Shown here: positions 29,501-38,094 of the stretch, in pieces | How the letters are laid out: the number at the start of each line of letters is the position of its first letter | How positions within the stretch are numbered: position 1 is the first letter of the stretch | Assembly: GCF_020166415.1 (NCBI RefSeq) | Contig: NZ_JAIQXV010000028.1 | Coordinates: 1 to 44,552 of the forward strand | Direction: 5' to 3' | Origin: Deinococcus multiflagellatus | Lineage (GTDB): Bacteria; Deinococcota; Deinococci; Deinococcales; Deinococcaceae | Length of the DNA stretch: 44,552 bases | Translations under genes and position numbers: made by a program | Notes under the pieces: generated by a model | Seen by the model: only the letters and a program-made list of their open reading frames with translations | What the model was told of the DNA's origin: nothing | Databases searched by the model: none

Positions 29501-29740
29501 GACAACGGCATTGGCTTTGATCCGCACTACGCCGAGCGGATTTTTCAGATGTTCCAGCGCCTGCACGGGCGCGACCAGTACGAGGGCACCGGCATGGGGC
29601 TGGCCATCGTGCGCAAGATTCTGGAACACCACGGCGGGCAGATCTGGGCGCAGTCGGTGCCGGGGCAGGGCAGCACCTTCACCTTCACGCTGCAGGCGGC
29701 CGAAGACGGGCCGGCGGGCGGGACCACCGGCCCCGCATGA
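26564..29740 (+). CDS. PAS-GAF sensor histidine kinase, four GAF domains
   Basis: The 1058-residue protein has no transmembrane segment and should be cytoplasmic. In order: a PAS domain (about 12-110), GAF1 (about 118-275), GAF2 (about 290-455), GAF3 (about 485-645) and GAF4 (about 660-810). Coiled-coil linkers come before GAF3, GAF4 and the kinase ([20 protein letters not shown] is one). The phosphoacceptor is H836 in [16 protein letters not shown], the H-box type of phytochrome-like kinases. The ATPase part has the N box ([10 protein letters not shown]), DNGIGFD and GTGMGLAIV. No conserved chromophore Cys is evident in the GAF domains, so a light sensor is not supported; ligand unknown. Only a weak AGG precedes the ATG. 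Its stop overlaps the next gene's start (ATGA). No response regulator is adjacent. Confidence 0.92.
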   Translation: MTAAPDMLPALGALLAASDDALFVLDEQGRFVYANDAAGALVGRPAAELLGLSLEADFAHAFSPRWLSESRRARAEGRRVDYDAFNPSLGGWVRVQVAPHGGHLAVQLRDVSAARRSAALQEITAALDHAGTVDEVVDVVLRGTRAAAGAAMAALVQPTRDGHLALRGEVGYPPELRERFARFPLSLDIPPCEVVRTGQPTYVSGEAFDRRFPGSVGVRAAQTRSLAALPLQVGGSLWGVLALSFTEERAFGPQERAFLQALVQQCVQALGRLEAQGRLQEQAETLRRLNRVGQTVAAELDLGRMVQAVTDAGVELSGAQFGAFFYNVMNEQQESYMLYTLSGVPREAFSSFPMPRNTHIFAPTFNAQGVVRSDDITKDPRYGHNHPHRGMPAGHLPVRSYLAVPVVSRSGEVMGGLFFGHEAPGVFTARAEELVLALAAQAAVGMDNARLYQQLQDSHRLLEHRVEARTHELEAQAAALEAFVRFTEAAGISTDVYTLAREAMTVFRGFFAECSAAYYELDGEMWRAKVWTEDIEPAVVASITAGVPADAPAFAGAVASRAPVFVDGWDPAREQVAATEAYGTVALYPMVVGDEVAGLLAVGLKGTQRWSGHGQAVVRSTGRSLNLSLERAAVSLQLQKQRDALQARTQALEAFEGLTRNLTLEADPYTLITRAQAIMLSLLPEGYSIYWEREGDMWQAKTQLGDLRNAELQRQVDAGLPYSVTRTVRIPFESGEPLFQDEYDRRNDNLGSTVGHISATASLPVKAGGRVHGVIVVGLFGARHWTSTDRAVLATVMRSVGLTLEGAENTRVLQERTRELERSNADLERFAYVASHDLQEPLRTIASFAELIERRYGQHLDDRGRQYLTFVTRGAERMKVLIDDLLVFSRLNVVREDPTPLDLAAPLQDALDSLHGAIEHSGAQVSWGALPQVLGVRSELAQLFQNLLGNAIKFRRPDAAPRIEIQVQPAEGQWQIQVRDNGIGFDPHYAERIFQMFQRLHGRDQYEGTGMGLAIVRKILEHHGGQIWAQSVPGQGSTFTFTLQAAEDGPAGGTTGPA

Positions 29741-30900
29741 CACCGGCTGGGCGGGCCGCCCCTGTCCTGAGCGCGGAGCAGCAGGCCGTGGTCTCGCGCG
29801 CCGCCGAAGCGGTCCGTATGCACACCGCTGCCTGTGAAGCCGCGCAGGACGTGACCCCGGACGCCGCCCAGGCGCTGCGCGGGAGTGGCTACACCCGCCT
29901 CACCCTGCCCCCTGCGGAGGGCGGCCTGGGGGCCTCGCTGGCCGCTTTTGCCCAGGCGCAGCTGACCCTGGGCGAGCAGGGAGCCAGTCTGGCGCTGGTG
30001 CTGGCCATGCACGGGCATGTCACGGGCGCCGCGTTTCAGGGCCGCACCCTGCCGGACGAGCTGCTCGCGGCCCTGGCGGGGGCGTGCCGGCGCGGCGAAC
30101 TCGTCAATGCCCTGGCCAGCGAACCGGAACTGGGCAGCCCGTCGCGTGGGGGCCTGCCCCGCACGGCCGCCACGCCGGACGGCGCAGGCTGGCGGATCAG
30201 CGGGCGCAAAACCTGGAGCACGGGCGCGCGGGCCCTGCACTGGGCGCTGGTGCACTCAGCCCTGCCAGACGGCCGCGTGGGGCGTTTCTGGGTGGACCTG
30301 CGGGGCGAAGGGGTGCACCTTGAGCCCACGTGGCAGGGCGCCCTGGCCCTGCGCGGCAGCGGCAGCCACGACGTGGTGTTTGAGGGCGCGCCGGCCCCGC
30401 TGTGGGCCCCGGCCGAGCCCCATCCGGCCAGCAGCGCGTGGTTCTGGACCGCCGTGGCCGCCACCTATCTGGGCGTGGGCTTCGCGGCCCTGCACGCCCT
30501 GACGACCTACGCCCACGAGCGCGTGCCCACCGCCCTGGGCGCCCCGCTGGCCACCCTGCCGCGCCTGCAGGAGGGCGTGGGACGCCTCGGCGCCGGGCTG
30601 CTGGCGGCGCGCGAGCTGCTGTTTCACGCGGCCGCCTGCTGGGACGCGGCCCCGGGCCCAGACGCCCTGCCCCTGCTGGGCGCCGCCAAGGCCCTGTGCA
30701 CGAACGCCGCCGTGGACGCCACCGACCACGCGCTGCGGCTGGCGGGCGGCGCGGCGCTGACCCCGGCCCTGCCGCTGGAACGGCTGCTGCGCGACGCCCG
30801 GGCAGGCCTGACCCATCCCCCGGCCGACGACCGGGCCTATGAGGCCCTGGGCGCGGCGCTGCTGGCGAGCCAGGGCCCGCCCCCATCCCCCACCCCGTAG
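29737..30900 (+). CDS. acyl-CoA dehydrogenase-like flavoprotein
   Basis: The 387-residue protein has the acyl-CoA dehydrogenase fold. A helical N-terminal part contains [21 protein letters not shown] beta domain with [13 protein letters not shown] and [14 protein letters not shown] takes the place of the FAD-contacting strands. A C-terminal helical bundle follows, with [26 protein letters not shown]. The usual catalytic Glu segments are not evident, which is closer to DszC/HpaB-like monooxygenases or degenerate members. The substrate is unknown. The ATG overlaps the kinase stop codon, so translation is probably coupled. The C-terminus is Pro-rich. Confidence 0.85.
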   Translation: MTPAGRAAPVLSAEQQAVVSRAAEAVRMHTAACEAAQDVTPDAAQALRGSGYTRLTLPPAEGGLGASLAAFAQAQLTLGEQGASLALVLAMHGHVTGAAFQGRTLPDELLAALAGACRRGELVNALASEPELGSPSRGGLPRTAATPDGAGWRISGRKTWSTGARALHWALVHSALPDGRVGRFWVDLRGEGVHLEPTWQGALALRGSGSHDVVFEGAPAPLWAPAEPHPASSAWFWTAVAATYLGVGFAALHALTTYAHERVPTALGAPLATLPRLQEGVGRLGAGLLAARELLFHAAACWDAAPGPDALPLLGAAKALCTNAAVDATDHALRLAGGAALTPALPLERLLRDARAGLTHPPADDRAYEALGAALLASQGPPPSPTP

Positions 30901-30948
30901 GCGCGCGAAATGCGCCCCGGCGCACGGCACCTGCCCCCGCCCCCCGGG

Positions 30949-30954
30949 TACGAT
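30949..30954 (+). promoter_or_regulatory. TANNNT box for the XPB-like helicase gene
   Basis: TACGAT ends 10 bases before ATG 30965, where no proper Shine-Dalgarno spacing exists. It fits a leaderless Deinococcus transcript. Confidence 0.45.
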
Positions 30955-30964
30955 GCCCCGCAGG

Positions 30965-32359
30965 ATGACGCCTGCGCTGCGCCTGGACCGGGGGACCCTC
31001 GTGATGACCGAGGTGCCCGCGCCCGTGCGTGACCACTTTCTCTGGGACGCGCGCAGCCAGTCGTGGCGGGCGCCGGGCCGGGCTTACCGCGCCGTGGTGG
31101 AGGCCCTGCGGGAAGCCGGCGTGCCCTTCCGCGACAGCGCCGCCGCCTTTGAGAAGCTGGACCTGGGCTTTGCGCGCGAGGTGACCCCCTACGTGCACCA
31201 GACCCGGGCCCTGAACGCCTGGAAACGGGCCGGACGCCGGGGCGTGGTGGTGCTGCCCACCGGCGCGGGCAAGACGCTGGTGGCGCAATTGGCGCTGCGC
31301 GACACCCCCCGCAGCGCGCTGATCTGCGTGCCCACCCTGGACCTGCTGCACCAGTGGTATGCCGGGTTGGTGGCCGCCTTTCCAGACGGGCAGGTGGGCC
31401 TGCTGGGCGGCGGCAGCCACGACGAGACCCCGCTGCTGGTCAGCACCTACGATTCGGCGGCCATTCACGCCGAGACGCTGGCCGGGCGCTACGCCCTGCA
31501 GATTTTCGATGAAGCCCATCACCTGCCCAGCGACTTTACCCGCGTGATTGCCGAGATGGGCCTCGCGCCCTACCGCCTGGGCCTGACCGCCACGCCCAAG
31601 CGCAGCGACGGCCGCGAGCGCGACCTGGACACTCTGATTGGCCCGGTGGTGTTTCACGCCGCCCCCGAGGATCTGGCAGGCGAAACGCTGGCGCCTTACA
31701 AGGAAGTGGTGATCCGCGTGTCGCTGAGCCCCTTCGAGCAGCGCCGCTACGACGACCTGATCGCGCAGCGCAACGAGTTCCTGCGCCTGAACGGCATTCG
31801 GCTGGGGTCCATTGACGGCTGGAAACAGTTCGTGATGAGCAGCGGCACCCCCCACGGCCGCCGCGCCATGCTGGCCCACCGCGAGGCCCGTTCATTGGCC
31901 TACGGTACAGGCGGCAAGCTGCGGGTGCTGGAGGAGGTGCTGGCCAACCACCCGAAAGAGCGCACGCTGATTTTCACCGACGACAACGCCACCGTGTACC
32001 GGATCAGCCGCGAGTTCCTGATTCCGGCGATCACGCACCAGACGCCGGTGAAAGAGCGCCACGCCCTGCTGGAGAAGTTCCGTTCTGGGGCGTACCGGGT
32101 GCTGGTGACCAGCCGCGTGCTGAACGAGGGCGTGGACGTGCCCGAAGCTAGCGTGGCGGTGGTGCTGTCTGGCACCGCCACCGAGCGCGAGCACATTCAG
32201 CGCCTGGGGCGCATTCTGCGCCGCGCGCCCGGCAAACAGGCGGTGCTGTACGAGGTGATCACCCAGGGCACCAGCGAGGAGCGGGTCAGCCAGCAGCGCC
32301 GGGGCCAGTGGAAGGCCCCCGCCGAGGACGACTTCGGGGTGCTCAATGCTTCCGACTGA
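30965..32359 (+). CDS. XPB-type superfamily 2 DNA helicase
   Basis: The 464-residue protein carries SF2 motifs in the XPB/RAD25 arrangement. They are a damage-recognition-like N-terminal part (about 20-75), Q-motif-like YVHQTRALNAW, Walker A PTGAGKTLVAQ, DEAH box IFDEAHHLP, motif III LTATPKRSDG, then motif V SRVLNEGVDVPEAS and motif VI HIQRLGRILRR. The ERDLDTLIGPVVF segment occupies the place of the RED/thumb region of XPB. It should be a 3'-5' DNA translocase acting in repair. ATG 30965 is preferred since upstream in-frame sequence is low-complexity and a TACGAT box lies nearby. Its end overlaps the Bax1-like gene by 14 bases, the same pairing as XPB and Bax1 in archaea. Confidence 0.9.
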   Translation: MTPALRLDRGTLVMTEVPAPVRDHFLWDARSQSWRAPGRAYRAVVEALREAGVPFRDSAAAFEKLDLGFAREVTPYVHQTRALNAWKRAGRRGVVVLPTGAGKTLVAQLALRDTPRSALICVPTLDLLHQWYAGLVAAFPDGQVGLLGGGSHDETPLLVSTYDSAAIHAETLAGRYALQIFDEAHHLPSDFTRVIAEMGLAPYRLGLTATPKRSDGRERDLDTLIGPVVFHAAPEDLAGETLAPYKEVVIRVSLSPFEQRRYDDLIAQRNEFLRLNGIRLGSIDGWKQFVMSSGTPHGRRAMLAHREARSLAYGTGGKLRVLEEVLANHPKERTLIFTDDNATVYRISREFLIPAITHQTPVKERHALLEKFRSGAYRVLVTSRVLNEGVDVPEASVAVVLSGTATEREHIQRLGRILRRAPGKQAVLYEVITQGTSEERVSQQRRGQWKAPAEDDFGVLNASD

Positions 32360-33581
32360 GCTGCTGATGTTCCGGGTCAAGGCCGGGCTGGTGGAGCCCC
32401 GGCGCCTGAAACCCACCGCGCAGAACCTCGCGCTGGCCGAAACCCTGATCGGCGCTTTTGAAGCCCACATCGGCAAGCGGCGCTTTGAGCTGGACGACGA
32501 ACTGCGCACCCTCGAAGCCGGGCGCCAGGATTTCAAGGTGCTGCGCGGGCTGGCCCATCTGCTGACCAACCTGGGCACCTTTGAGGCCGCCGGGCCCGTG
32601 GAGCCGGGGGTGGTGCGCGCGCGCGTGTTCGAACTGGCGCAGGCGGGCGTGCCCAGCCGCCGCACGACCACGCTGGTGCTGGAACAGGCGGGCCGCTCGC
32701 TGGGCCTGGAGCGGCCCCTGAGCCCGGATGAGCTGACGGCCGCCCTCTACGCCGACCTGCCGGACCAGCAAACCCTGGTGGCCTTCGAGCCGCCCGCGCC
32801 CCTGGAACTGATTCACCGCTACGACCTGGCGCAGGCACAGGGGACCCTCTACCGCGCCTCTGAACTGGTGATCACCGCGCGGCGCAACGAACCGGCCCGC
32901 TACAAGCAACTGCTGAAATACCTGAAGTTCTTTGGCCTGATGGCCACCGTGGAGGGCGACGCCAACCTGGGCTTTACCCTTACGCTGGACGGCCCCGCCA
33001 GCCTGTTCGGCCAGACCACCCGCTATGGCCTGAGCATGGCGAAGTTCCTGCCCGCGCTGCTGCATGTAACCAAATGGGACCTGAGTGCGACCCTGAAGCC
33101 CCGGCGTGACCTCGCGTGGGTGGACCCTGCCGACACCGAGTGGTCCTTTCAGCTCACCAGCGAGGACGGCTACGTGAGCCACTACGCCCCACCGCAGGAG
33201 CACGACAGCGCCCTGGAATCGGGGTTTACCGAACGCTTTGCCAAGCTGGACACACCCTGGCAGCTGGAACGCGAGGTGGACCTGGTGCCGGTGCCGGGCG
33301 GCGTGATTCTGCCGGATTTCCGACTGGTGCAGGGAGAGCGCTCGGTGCTGGTGGAGATCGTGGGCTACTGGCGCCCGGAGTATCTGCGCAAGAAATTCGA
33401 GCTGCTGCGCAAGGCCGGGCGCCGCGACGTGATCGTGTGCGTGAGCGAGCGCCTGAACCTGGAACGGGCCGGGGTGGACCCCAGCGATTTTGGCGACCGC
33501 GTGGTGTGGTTTAAGGGCGTGCTGAACCCCAAAGACGTGCTGGCCCTGGCCGAGCGCTACGCCGTGCGCGACGGCGAGTAA
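32346..33581 (+). CDS. Bax1-like (DUF790) nuclease, XPB partner
   Basis: The 411-residue protein matches DUF790, the family of archaeal Bax1 (binds XPB). The N-terminal part begins MLPTELLMFRVKAGLVEPRR. The conserved C-terminal PD-(D/E)xK-like core shows LPDFRL, then SVLVEIVGYWRPEYLRKKFE, with D, E and K positioned as expected for a nuclease. In archaea Bax1 binds XPB and cuts DNA near the bubble edge, as a counterpart of XPG. Here the gene overlaps the helicase gene by 14 bases, which strongly suggests a complex. A Shine-Dalgarno-like AGGACGA lies upstream inside the helicase gene. Activity in this bacterium is inferred. Confidence 0.9.
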   Translation: MLPTELLMFRVKAGLVEPRRLKPTAQNLALAETLIGAFEAHIGKRRFELDDELRTLEAGRQDFKVLRGLAHLLTNLGTFEAAGPVEPGVVRARVFELAQAGVPSRRTTTLVLEQAGRSLGLERPLSPDELTAALYADLPDQQTLVAFEPPAPLELIHRYDLAQAQGTLYRASELVITARRNEPARYKQLLKYLKFFGLMATVEGDANLGFTLTLDGPASLFGQTTRYGLSMAKFLPALLHVTKWDLSATLKPRRDLAWVDPADTEWSFQLTSEDGYVSHYAPPQEHDSALESGFTERFAKLDTPWQLEREVDLVPVPGGVILPDFRLVQGERSVLVEIVGYWRPEYLRKKFELLRKAGRRDVIVCVSERLNLERAGVDPSDFGDRVVWFKGVLNPKDVLALAERYAVRDGE

Positions 33582-33592
33582 ACAAACGGAAG

Positions 33593-33616
33593 CGGGCACC
33601 CGTGGAAGGGTGCCCG
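33593..33616 (-). terminator. convergent terminator
   Basis: A perfect 9-bp stem (CGGGCACCC with GGGTGCCCG, 6-base loop) lies between the Bax1-like gene and the small leftward gene. In the leftward direction it is followed by CTTCCGTTTGTTT, so it serves that gene best, and may also stop rightward transcription. Confidence 0.7.
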
Positions 33617-33639
33617 GCAGGATTCAGTGATGGGAAGGC

Positions 33640-33738
33640 TCACTCGGCTGTCCGGTCCTGGGGCACGCGGCTGGGGTACATCACGGGAATCGAAATCAGG
33701 GGCAGGGCAATCGCGGCCAGGGCAAACAGCAGTTCCAT
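33640..33738 (-). CDS. 32-residue predicted membrane peptide
   Basis: The reading frame encodes a 32-residue protein with one transmembrane helix (about residues 2-19, ELLFALAAIALPLISIPV), followed by a short polar tail with MYPSRVPQDRTAE. It resembles small single-span subunits of membrane complexes, but I cannot match it to a family. It has no Shine-Dalgarno. The support is its clean hydrophobic helix, a charged C-terminus, the tidy stop, and a terminator stem with a T-rich tail 24 bases beyond. It is convergent with the Bax1-like gene and divergent from the glycerate kinase gene. Confidence 0.55.
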   Translation of the reverse strand: MELLFALAAIALPLISIPVMYPSRVPQDRTAE

Positions 33739-33898
33739 GTCTTGCAGTGTGCCCCGGGGGCGGCGCGCGCAGATGACGTGACCTTCAGTCAGTCTGGAGC
33801 AGCCCTTGAGCGGGCATAGAGCGGAGCTTCAGGCTGGCGTCAGCAAGCTGACCGAGTGGGAATTTCGTCGTGCATGGCGTCACATTCTGCCCGCGCCG

Positions 33899-33904
33899 TA
33901 CACT
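33899..33904 (+). promoter_or_regulatory. TANNNT box for the glycerate kinase gene
   Basis: TACACT ends six bases before ATG 33911, and no Shine-Dalgarno is present, as expected for a leaderless mRNA. Confidence 0.5.
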
Positions 33905-33910
33905 GGGCGC

Positions 33911-35170
33911 ATGACCCCGGACGAGGCGCGGGCGCTGCTGCTGGCCTGCTTTCAGGAGGCGCTGGCCGCCACCGCGCCGGGGCGGCTGCTGGCCCCCCAT
34001 CTGCAAGGGACGGCGCCCAGCTTCATCCTGGCCGTGGGCAAGGCGGCGGCCCCCATGCTGGCGGCAGCGCTGGCGGTCTACCCCGGCGTGCCGGCCCTGG
34101 CCGTATTGCCAGACGGGGCCCCGGTGCCCGCGTGGCCCGCCCATGTGGCCGTGCGCCGGGCCGGGCACCCGCATCCCGACGCGCGCAGCGTGGCCGCCGC
34201 CGAGGAAGCCCTGCGCGCGCTGGCCGCCCTGGGCCCGCAGGACGAGGCGCTGGTGCTGCTGTCGGGCGGGGGCAGCGCCCTGCTGTGTGCGCCGCGCGGC
34301 GTGACCCTGGCCCAGAAGGCTGCCCTCAGCGCCGAGCTGATGCGCGCCGGGGCCGACATCCACGCCCTGAACACGGTGCGCCGCCACCTGTCGCGCGTGA
34401 AGGGCGGCCAGCTGGCGGCGGCCACCCGCGCCCGGGTGCGTGCGTGGCTGCTCAGCGACGTGGTGGGCGACGACCCAGCCACCATCGCCAGCGGCCCCAC
34501 CGTGCCCGACCCCAGCACCTTTGCTGACGCCCTGGCGGTGCTGGACCGTTTTGGGGTGGCAGCGCCGGAAGCCCGGGCCGTTCTGGAAGCGGGTGAGCGG
34601 GGCGAGCACGAGGACACCCCCACGGCCCTCCCCCATGCCCACGCCCAGGTGATCGGCGGGAACCGCGACCTGCTGCGGGCGGCGCAGGCGGCCCTGCAGG
34701 CCCGGGGCCTCCCGGCGGTGATCCTGGGCGACACCTTCACGGGCGAGGCGCGCGAGCTGGCGGCCTTTCATGGAGCCCTGGTCCGCAGCGTGCAGGGGCA
34801 CGGCATGCCCTGGCCCGCCCCGGTGGCCCTCCTCTCGGGCGGCGAGGCCACCGTGACGGTGCGCGGCCGCGGCCACGGCGGGCGGAACACCGAATGGGCG
34901 CTGGCCCTGGCGCTGGCTGGCCTGGGGGTCTATGCCCTCTCGGCCGGCTCGGACGGGGTGGATGGCACCAGTGGCGGCGCGGGCGCCCTGGTCACGCCCG
35001 ACACGCTGGCCCGCGCCGCGGCCATGGGGCTGGACCCCCAGCGCGCACTACACGAGAACGGCGCTGGCTCATTTTTTGCCGCGCTGGGCGACCTGGTGGT
35101 CACCGGCCCCACCGGGCAGAACCTGAATGACCTGCGGGTGGTGCTGGTGCCCGGCCCGGCACTGGCGTAA
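33911..35170 (+). CDS. glycerate 2-kinase, MOFRL family
   Basis: The 419-residue protein is a class II glycerate kinase (GckA/TtuD type). The N-terminal DUF4147 domain has FILAVGKAAAPM, then LVLLSGGGSALLCAPRGV, LNTVRRHLSRVKGGQLA and LSDVVGDDPATIASGPTVPD. The C-terminal MOFRL domain has LLSGGEATVTVRGRGHGGRN and SAGSDGVDGTSGGAGALV, ending VVTGPTGQNLNDLRVVL. It should phosphorylate D-glycerate to 2-phosphoglycerate with ATP, feeding glycolysis. The ATG is chosen because the conserved part begins there and a TACACT box is six bases upstream. It stands before the DUF945 gene by 94 bases, which has its own promoter-like box. Confidence 0.93.
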   Translation: MTPDEARALLLACFQEALAATAPGRLLAPHLQGTAPSFILAVGKAAAPMLAAALAVYPGVPALAVLPDGAPVPAWPAHVAVRRAGHPHPDARSVAAAEEALRALAALGPQDEALVLLSGGGSALLCAPRGVTLAQKAALSAELMRAGADIHALNTVRRHLSRVKGGQLAAATRARVRAWLLSDVVGDDPATIASGPTVPDPSTFADALAVLDRFGVAAPEARAVLEAGERGEHEDTPTALPHAHAQVIGGNRDLLRAAQAALQARGLPAVILGDTFTGEARELAAFHGALVRSVQGHGMPWPAPVALLSGGEATVTVRGRGHGGRNTEWALALALAGLGVYALSAGSDGVDGTSGGAGALVTPDTLARAAAMGLDPQRALHENGAGSFFAALGDLVVTGPTGQNLNDLRVVLVPGPALA

Positions 35171-35249
35171 CCCGGCCATCGGAGAACCCCCACCCCCCTG
35201 TCCAGGATTCTGTGCCTCAAATGCGGCCCGGCGCGTTCGGGGCACCCCC

Positions 35250-35255
35250 TACCCT
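35250..35255 (+). promoter_or_regulatory. TANNNT box for the DUF945 gene
   Basis: TACCCT ends nine bases before ATG 35265. An AGGGTG overlaps the position just before ATG, too close for a Shine-Dalgarno, so a leaderless start is plausible. Confidence 0.4.
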
Positions 35256-35264
35256 GGCAGGGTG

Positions 35265-36548
35265 ATGAAGAAACGCGCACTCACCATCGCCGCCCTGAGC
35301 GCGGCCCTGCTGCTGGGCGGAGCCACGGTGGCCGTCGTGGCGGCCCAGCAGACCCAGAAAGACGTGCAGGCCCAACTGGGCCGCACCCAGAAAGCCCTGA
35401 CCGAAAGCGGACTGGCGCGCATGGTCAGTGAGCCCTACCAGGGCACGGCCTTTGGCGGCACCCAGGTCACGACCATCACCCTGATGCCTGAAACCGCCGA
35501 TCCTATGGTGATCAAGCTGAACAGCCGCGTGTACAACGGCCCGTTCCCGCAGGGCAAACGCTTTGGGGCGGCCACCGTGATCACCGAGGTGCAGTTCGAG
35601 CCTGAGGTGCAGGCCGAGCTGAACCGGGCGTTTGGCGGCCAGAAGATCTCGCTGCGCACCGACATTCAGTTCGGCGGCAACAGCGTGACGACGTTTAACG
35701 TGCCGGCCGGCACCATCACGGCGGAGGGGACCACCACGCGCTGGCAGGCCGCCAGCGGCACGGTGCGCGCCACCGAGCGCGAGGTGCTCTCGGCCGGGCG
35801 GTGGCCGGGGCTGGTGGTTGAAGACAAGGACATGCGGCTGACCCTGGGCGCGACCAGCTGGCAGCTGAATGCCAGCCAGCAGCCGGACACGCTGGGCGAC
35901 GGCAGGGCGCAGTTCACCCTGGCCAGCCTGGAGGCCGGTGCCCCGGGCGGGCAGGCCCTGAAGCTGGACCGCCTGACCGTGACCTCCACGACCCGCAGCC
36001 AGGGGCCGCTGATGAGTTCGGCGCTGGGCTACGGCGCCGAGCGCCTGGAAGTGGCCGGCAAGACGCTGGACAAGCTGCAGCTGAACGTGACCCTGAACAA
36101 CCTGGACCGCAAGGCCATGGAGCAGCTCAGCGCCCTGACCCGGACCGAGAAGACGCCAGAGGACGCGGCGGTCAATGCCCTGATCACCGCGCTGCTGAAG
36201 GCCGGGCCCACCCTGGTGCTGGACCGTCTGTCGGTGGGGCAGGGTAAGGACGAGGTGAAATTCACTGGGCAGGTGGGATTCAAGGGCGCGCCCACCACCG
36301 ACTGGGCGGCCGTGCTGGACAGTCCCGAACGGCTGATGGGCCTGCTGGATGTGCGCCTGCACGGTGAGGGCGAGGCGCAGGCCCTGAATACCCTGGCGGC
36401 CACCCTGGCGCCCGATCCCAGCATGGCCCAGGGGCTTATCCAGGCCGGCGAGGAGAACGGCCTGCTGGTGCGCCAGGGCTCTCGTCTGGTGACCGACCTG
36501 AACATGGATCAGGCGGGCCTGAAGGTGAACGGTCAGCCGCTGCAGTAA
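35265..36548 (+). CDS. DUF945 (YdgA-like) exported protein
   Basis: The 427-residue protein starts with a signal peptide or signal anchor (KKRALTIAALSAALLLGGATVAVVAA). The rest matches the DUF945/YdgA layout: a long beta-rich, repeated-strand chain with short motifs such as LTVTSTTRSQGP and LQLNVTLNNLDRKAMEQL. No catalytic residue is evident. The YdgA family is envelope-associated and of unknown function. The start is ATG rather than the overlapping GTG at 35262, to keep Lys-Lys at the signal N-terminus. A hairpin 16 bases after the stop may terminate it. Confidence 0.85.
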   Translation: MKKRALTIAALSAALLLGGATVAVVAAQQTQKDVQAQLGRTQKALTESGLARMVSEPYQGTAFGGTQVTTITLMPETADPMVIKLNSRVYNGPFPQGKRFGAATVITEVQFEPEVQAELNRAFGGQKISLRTDIQFGGNSVTTFNVPAGTITAEGTTTRWQAASGTVRATEREVLSAGRWPGLVVEDKDMRLTLGATSWQLNASQQPDTLGDGRAQFTLASLEAGAPGGQALKLDRLTVTSTTRSQGPLMSSALGYGAERLEVAGKTLDKLQLNVTLNNLDRKAMEQLSALTRTEKTPEDAAVNALITALLKAGPTLVLDRLSVGQGKDEVKFTGQVGFKGAPTTDWAAVLDSPERLMGLLDVRLHGEGEAQALNTLAATLAPDPSMAQGLIQAGEENGLLVRQGSRLVTDLNMDQAGLKVNGQPLQ

Positions 36549-36564
36549 GCGTTCTTCCCAAGGC

Positions 36565-36594
36565 GCGCCCAGCCAGGCTCAACCGGCTGGGCGC
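36565..36594 (+). terminator. hairpin after the DUF945 gene
   Basis: GCGCCCAGCC pairs perfectly with GGCTGGGCGC across a 10-base loop, 16 bases after the stop. It lacks a T-run, so factor-independent termination is uncertain. Confidence 0.5.
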
Positions 36595-36838
36595 CGCTGT
36601 GTCTGGACCCTTCTGACAGCGGACCTGGGCAGCAGGGCACAGGACCTGCTCGCGCCACCTCGCACAGGCGGGGCTTGGAACCTACGGGATCGGCCGCTGT
36701 CTGGCAACGGCCTATTCCCCTTTTGAATCAGCCCACAACCGAGCGCGACGCCCGGACTCACCCACCGCCCTTCAATGTCGCCCGCGCCGCTATCCTCTGC
36801 AACGACTTGTTTCTTCGCTGCAGCCGGCCCTCCGGGGC

Positions 36839-37966
36839 TCAGCCCTCGTCCAGCGCCACAAAGCGCAGGTCCAGGCCGGGCAGGCGCTGAATGAAGGTAT
36901 CCAGCAGATGCAGGGCGCCGACCAGATCGCGTTCGTCCACCACCTCCACGGGGCTGTGGGTGTAGCGGTTGGCCACCGACACGGTGCCAGCAGGAATGCC
37001 GTGGCCGCTGTACTGCAGCGCGCCCGCGTCGGTGCCGATGCCGCGCAGTAGTTCGTGCTGGATGGGCACGCCGCTGGCATCAGCGGCGGCGATCAGCCCC
37101 CGCCGGATGGCCGGGTGGGCCAGCGCCGAGAAATCCATCACCTTGACCGCTGGGCCGCTGCCCAGCCCCAGGTGACAGGCCCCAAACTCCGGGGTGTCGT
37201 CGGCGGCGGTCATGTCCAGGGCCAGGGCCGCGTCGGCGGCGTGGGCCTGGGCCACCGCCTGGGCCCCGCGCAGGCCCACCTCTTCCTGCACGGTGAAGGC
37301 GAAGATCACGGTCACGGGCGGCGGCGCGTCCTGGTAGTGCTCCAGCAGCGCCAGCAGCACGGCGCACCCGGCGCGGTCATCCACCGCGTGCGCGGTGTAG
37401 CGCCCGGTGTTCACCCCCAGTTCGGTCAGGATGCCCACAAAGCCCACCGGGTCACCCAGTTGCACGCCCATGCCCACCGCTTCGTCTGCACTGCGCGCGC
37501 CGATGTCCACGTACAGTTCGGGGTGCGGCACCACGCGCTGGCGGTCGGCGTCGGTGAGCAGGTGGGCGCTCTTGGTGCCAATCACGCCCAGCAGCCGTGA
37601 CTGCTGGGTGCGCACCCACACGCGCTGGGCCGGCAGAATGCGGTCATCGGTGCCCCCCACTTTTTCCAGCCGCAGAAACCCGCCCGGGGTAATCTGCCGC
37701 ACCCGGAAACCCACCTCGTCCATGTGGGCGGCCAGCAGCAGGCGCCGGGCGCCTTCAGCGGCGGCGCGGCGCACCGCAATCACGTTGCCAAAGGCGTCCA
37801 CGCGCACCTCGTCGGCCAGGGCGGAGGCCGCGCGGTACACCGCCCGCACCACGTCCCCTTCGCTGCCGCTGGGGCCGGTGAGGCGAACCAACTGGCGCAG
37901 GTGGGCAATCACGGGGGGCTCACTGCGCTCCCGGTCCGGGGCCAGCGACAGGGGGTGGTCTGACAT
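36839..37966 (-). CDS. M42-family aminopeptidase/FrvX-like peptidase
   Basis: The 375-residue protein is an M42 metallopeptidase (tetrahedral TET aminopeptidase group). Metal and catalytic residues are visible: H in LAAHMDEVGF, D in AVDDRAG, the E pair in VQEEVGLRG, D in LALDMTAADD, and a late H in RYTHSPVEV. It should remove N-terminal residues from peptides in the cytoplasm. ATG 37966 begins the conserved part; longer in-frame starts (to 38083) add low-complexity sequence that overlaps the divergent gene's promoter. TCTAAT on the minus strand lies six bases upstream of the ATG with no Shine-Dalgarno. UvrA2 is divergent 128 bases away. Confidence 0.92.
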   Translation of the reverse strand: MSDHPLSLAPDRERSEPPVIAHLRQLVRLTGPSGSEGDVVRAVYRAASALADEVRVDAFGNVIAVRRAAAEGARRLLLAAHMDEVGFRVRQITPGGFLRLEKVGGTDDRILPAQRVWVRTQQSRLLGVIGTKSAHLLTDADRQRVVPHPELYVDIGARSADEAVGMGVQLGDPVGFVGILTELGVNTGRYTAHAVDDRAGCAVLLALLEHYQDAPPPVTVIFAFTVQEEVGLRGAQAVAQAHAADAALALDMTAADDTPEFGACHLGLGSGPAVKVMDFSALAHPAIRRGLIAAADASGVPIQHELLRGIGTDAGALQYSGHGIPAGTVSVANRYTHSPVEVVDERDLVGALHLLDTFIQRLPGLDLRFVALDEG

Positions 37967-37972
37967 CCCGCC

Positions 37973-37978
37973 ATTAGA
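37973..37978 (-). promoter_or_regulatory. -10 box for the M42 peptidase gene
   Basis: On the minus strand TCTAAT ends six bases before ATG 37966, a leaderless arrangement with five of six matches to TATAAT. Confidence 0.5.
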
Positions 37979-38080
37979 CCGCACGGGGCGCCCTGGCCCC
38001 TTGAGCAAGCCCTCACGCGCGGCCAGTGGCCTGCATTCAGTCAATCTTGTGAGTCCCGGTGCCGGGCCGGGCGGGCCCCA

Positions 38081-38086
38081 CATACT
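38081..38086 (+). promoter_or_regulatory. -10 box for the UvrA2 gene
   Basis: CATACT ends eight bases before ATG 38095. There is no Shine-Dalgarno, so this may also be leaderless; the box is a weaker match. Confidence 0.35.
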
Positions 38087-38094
38087 GCGGGGCG

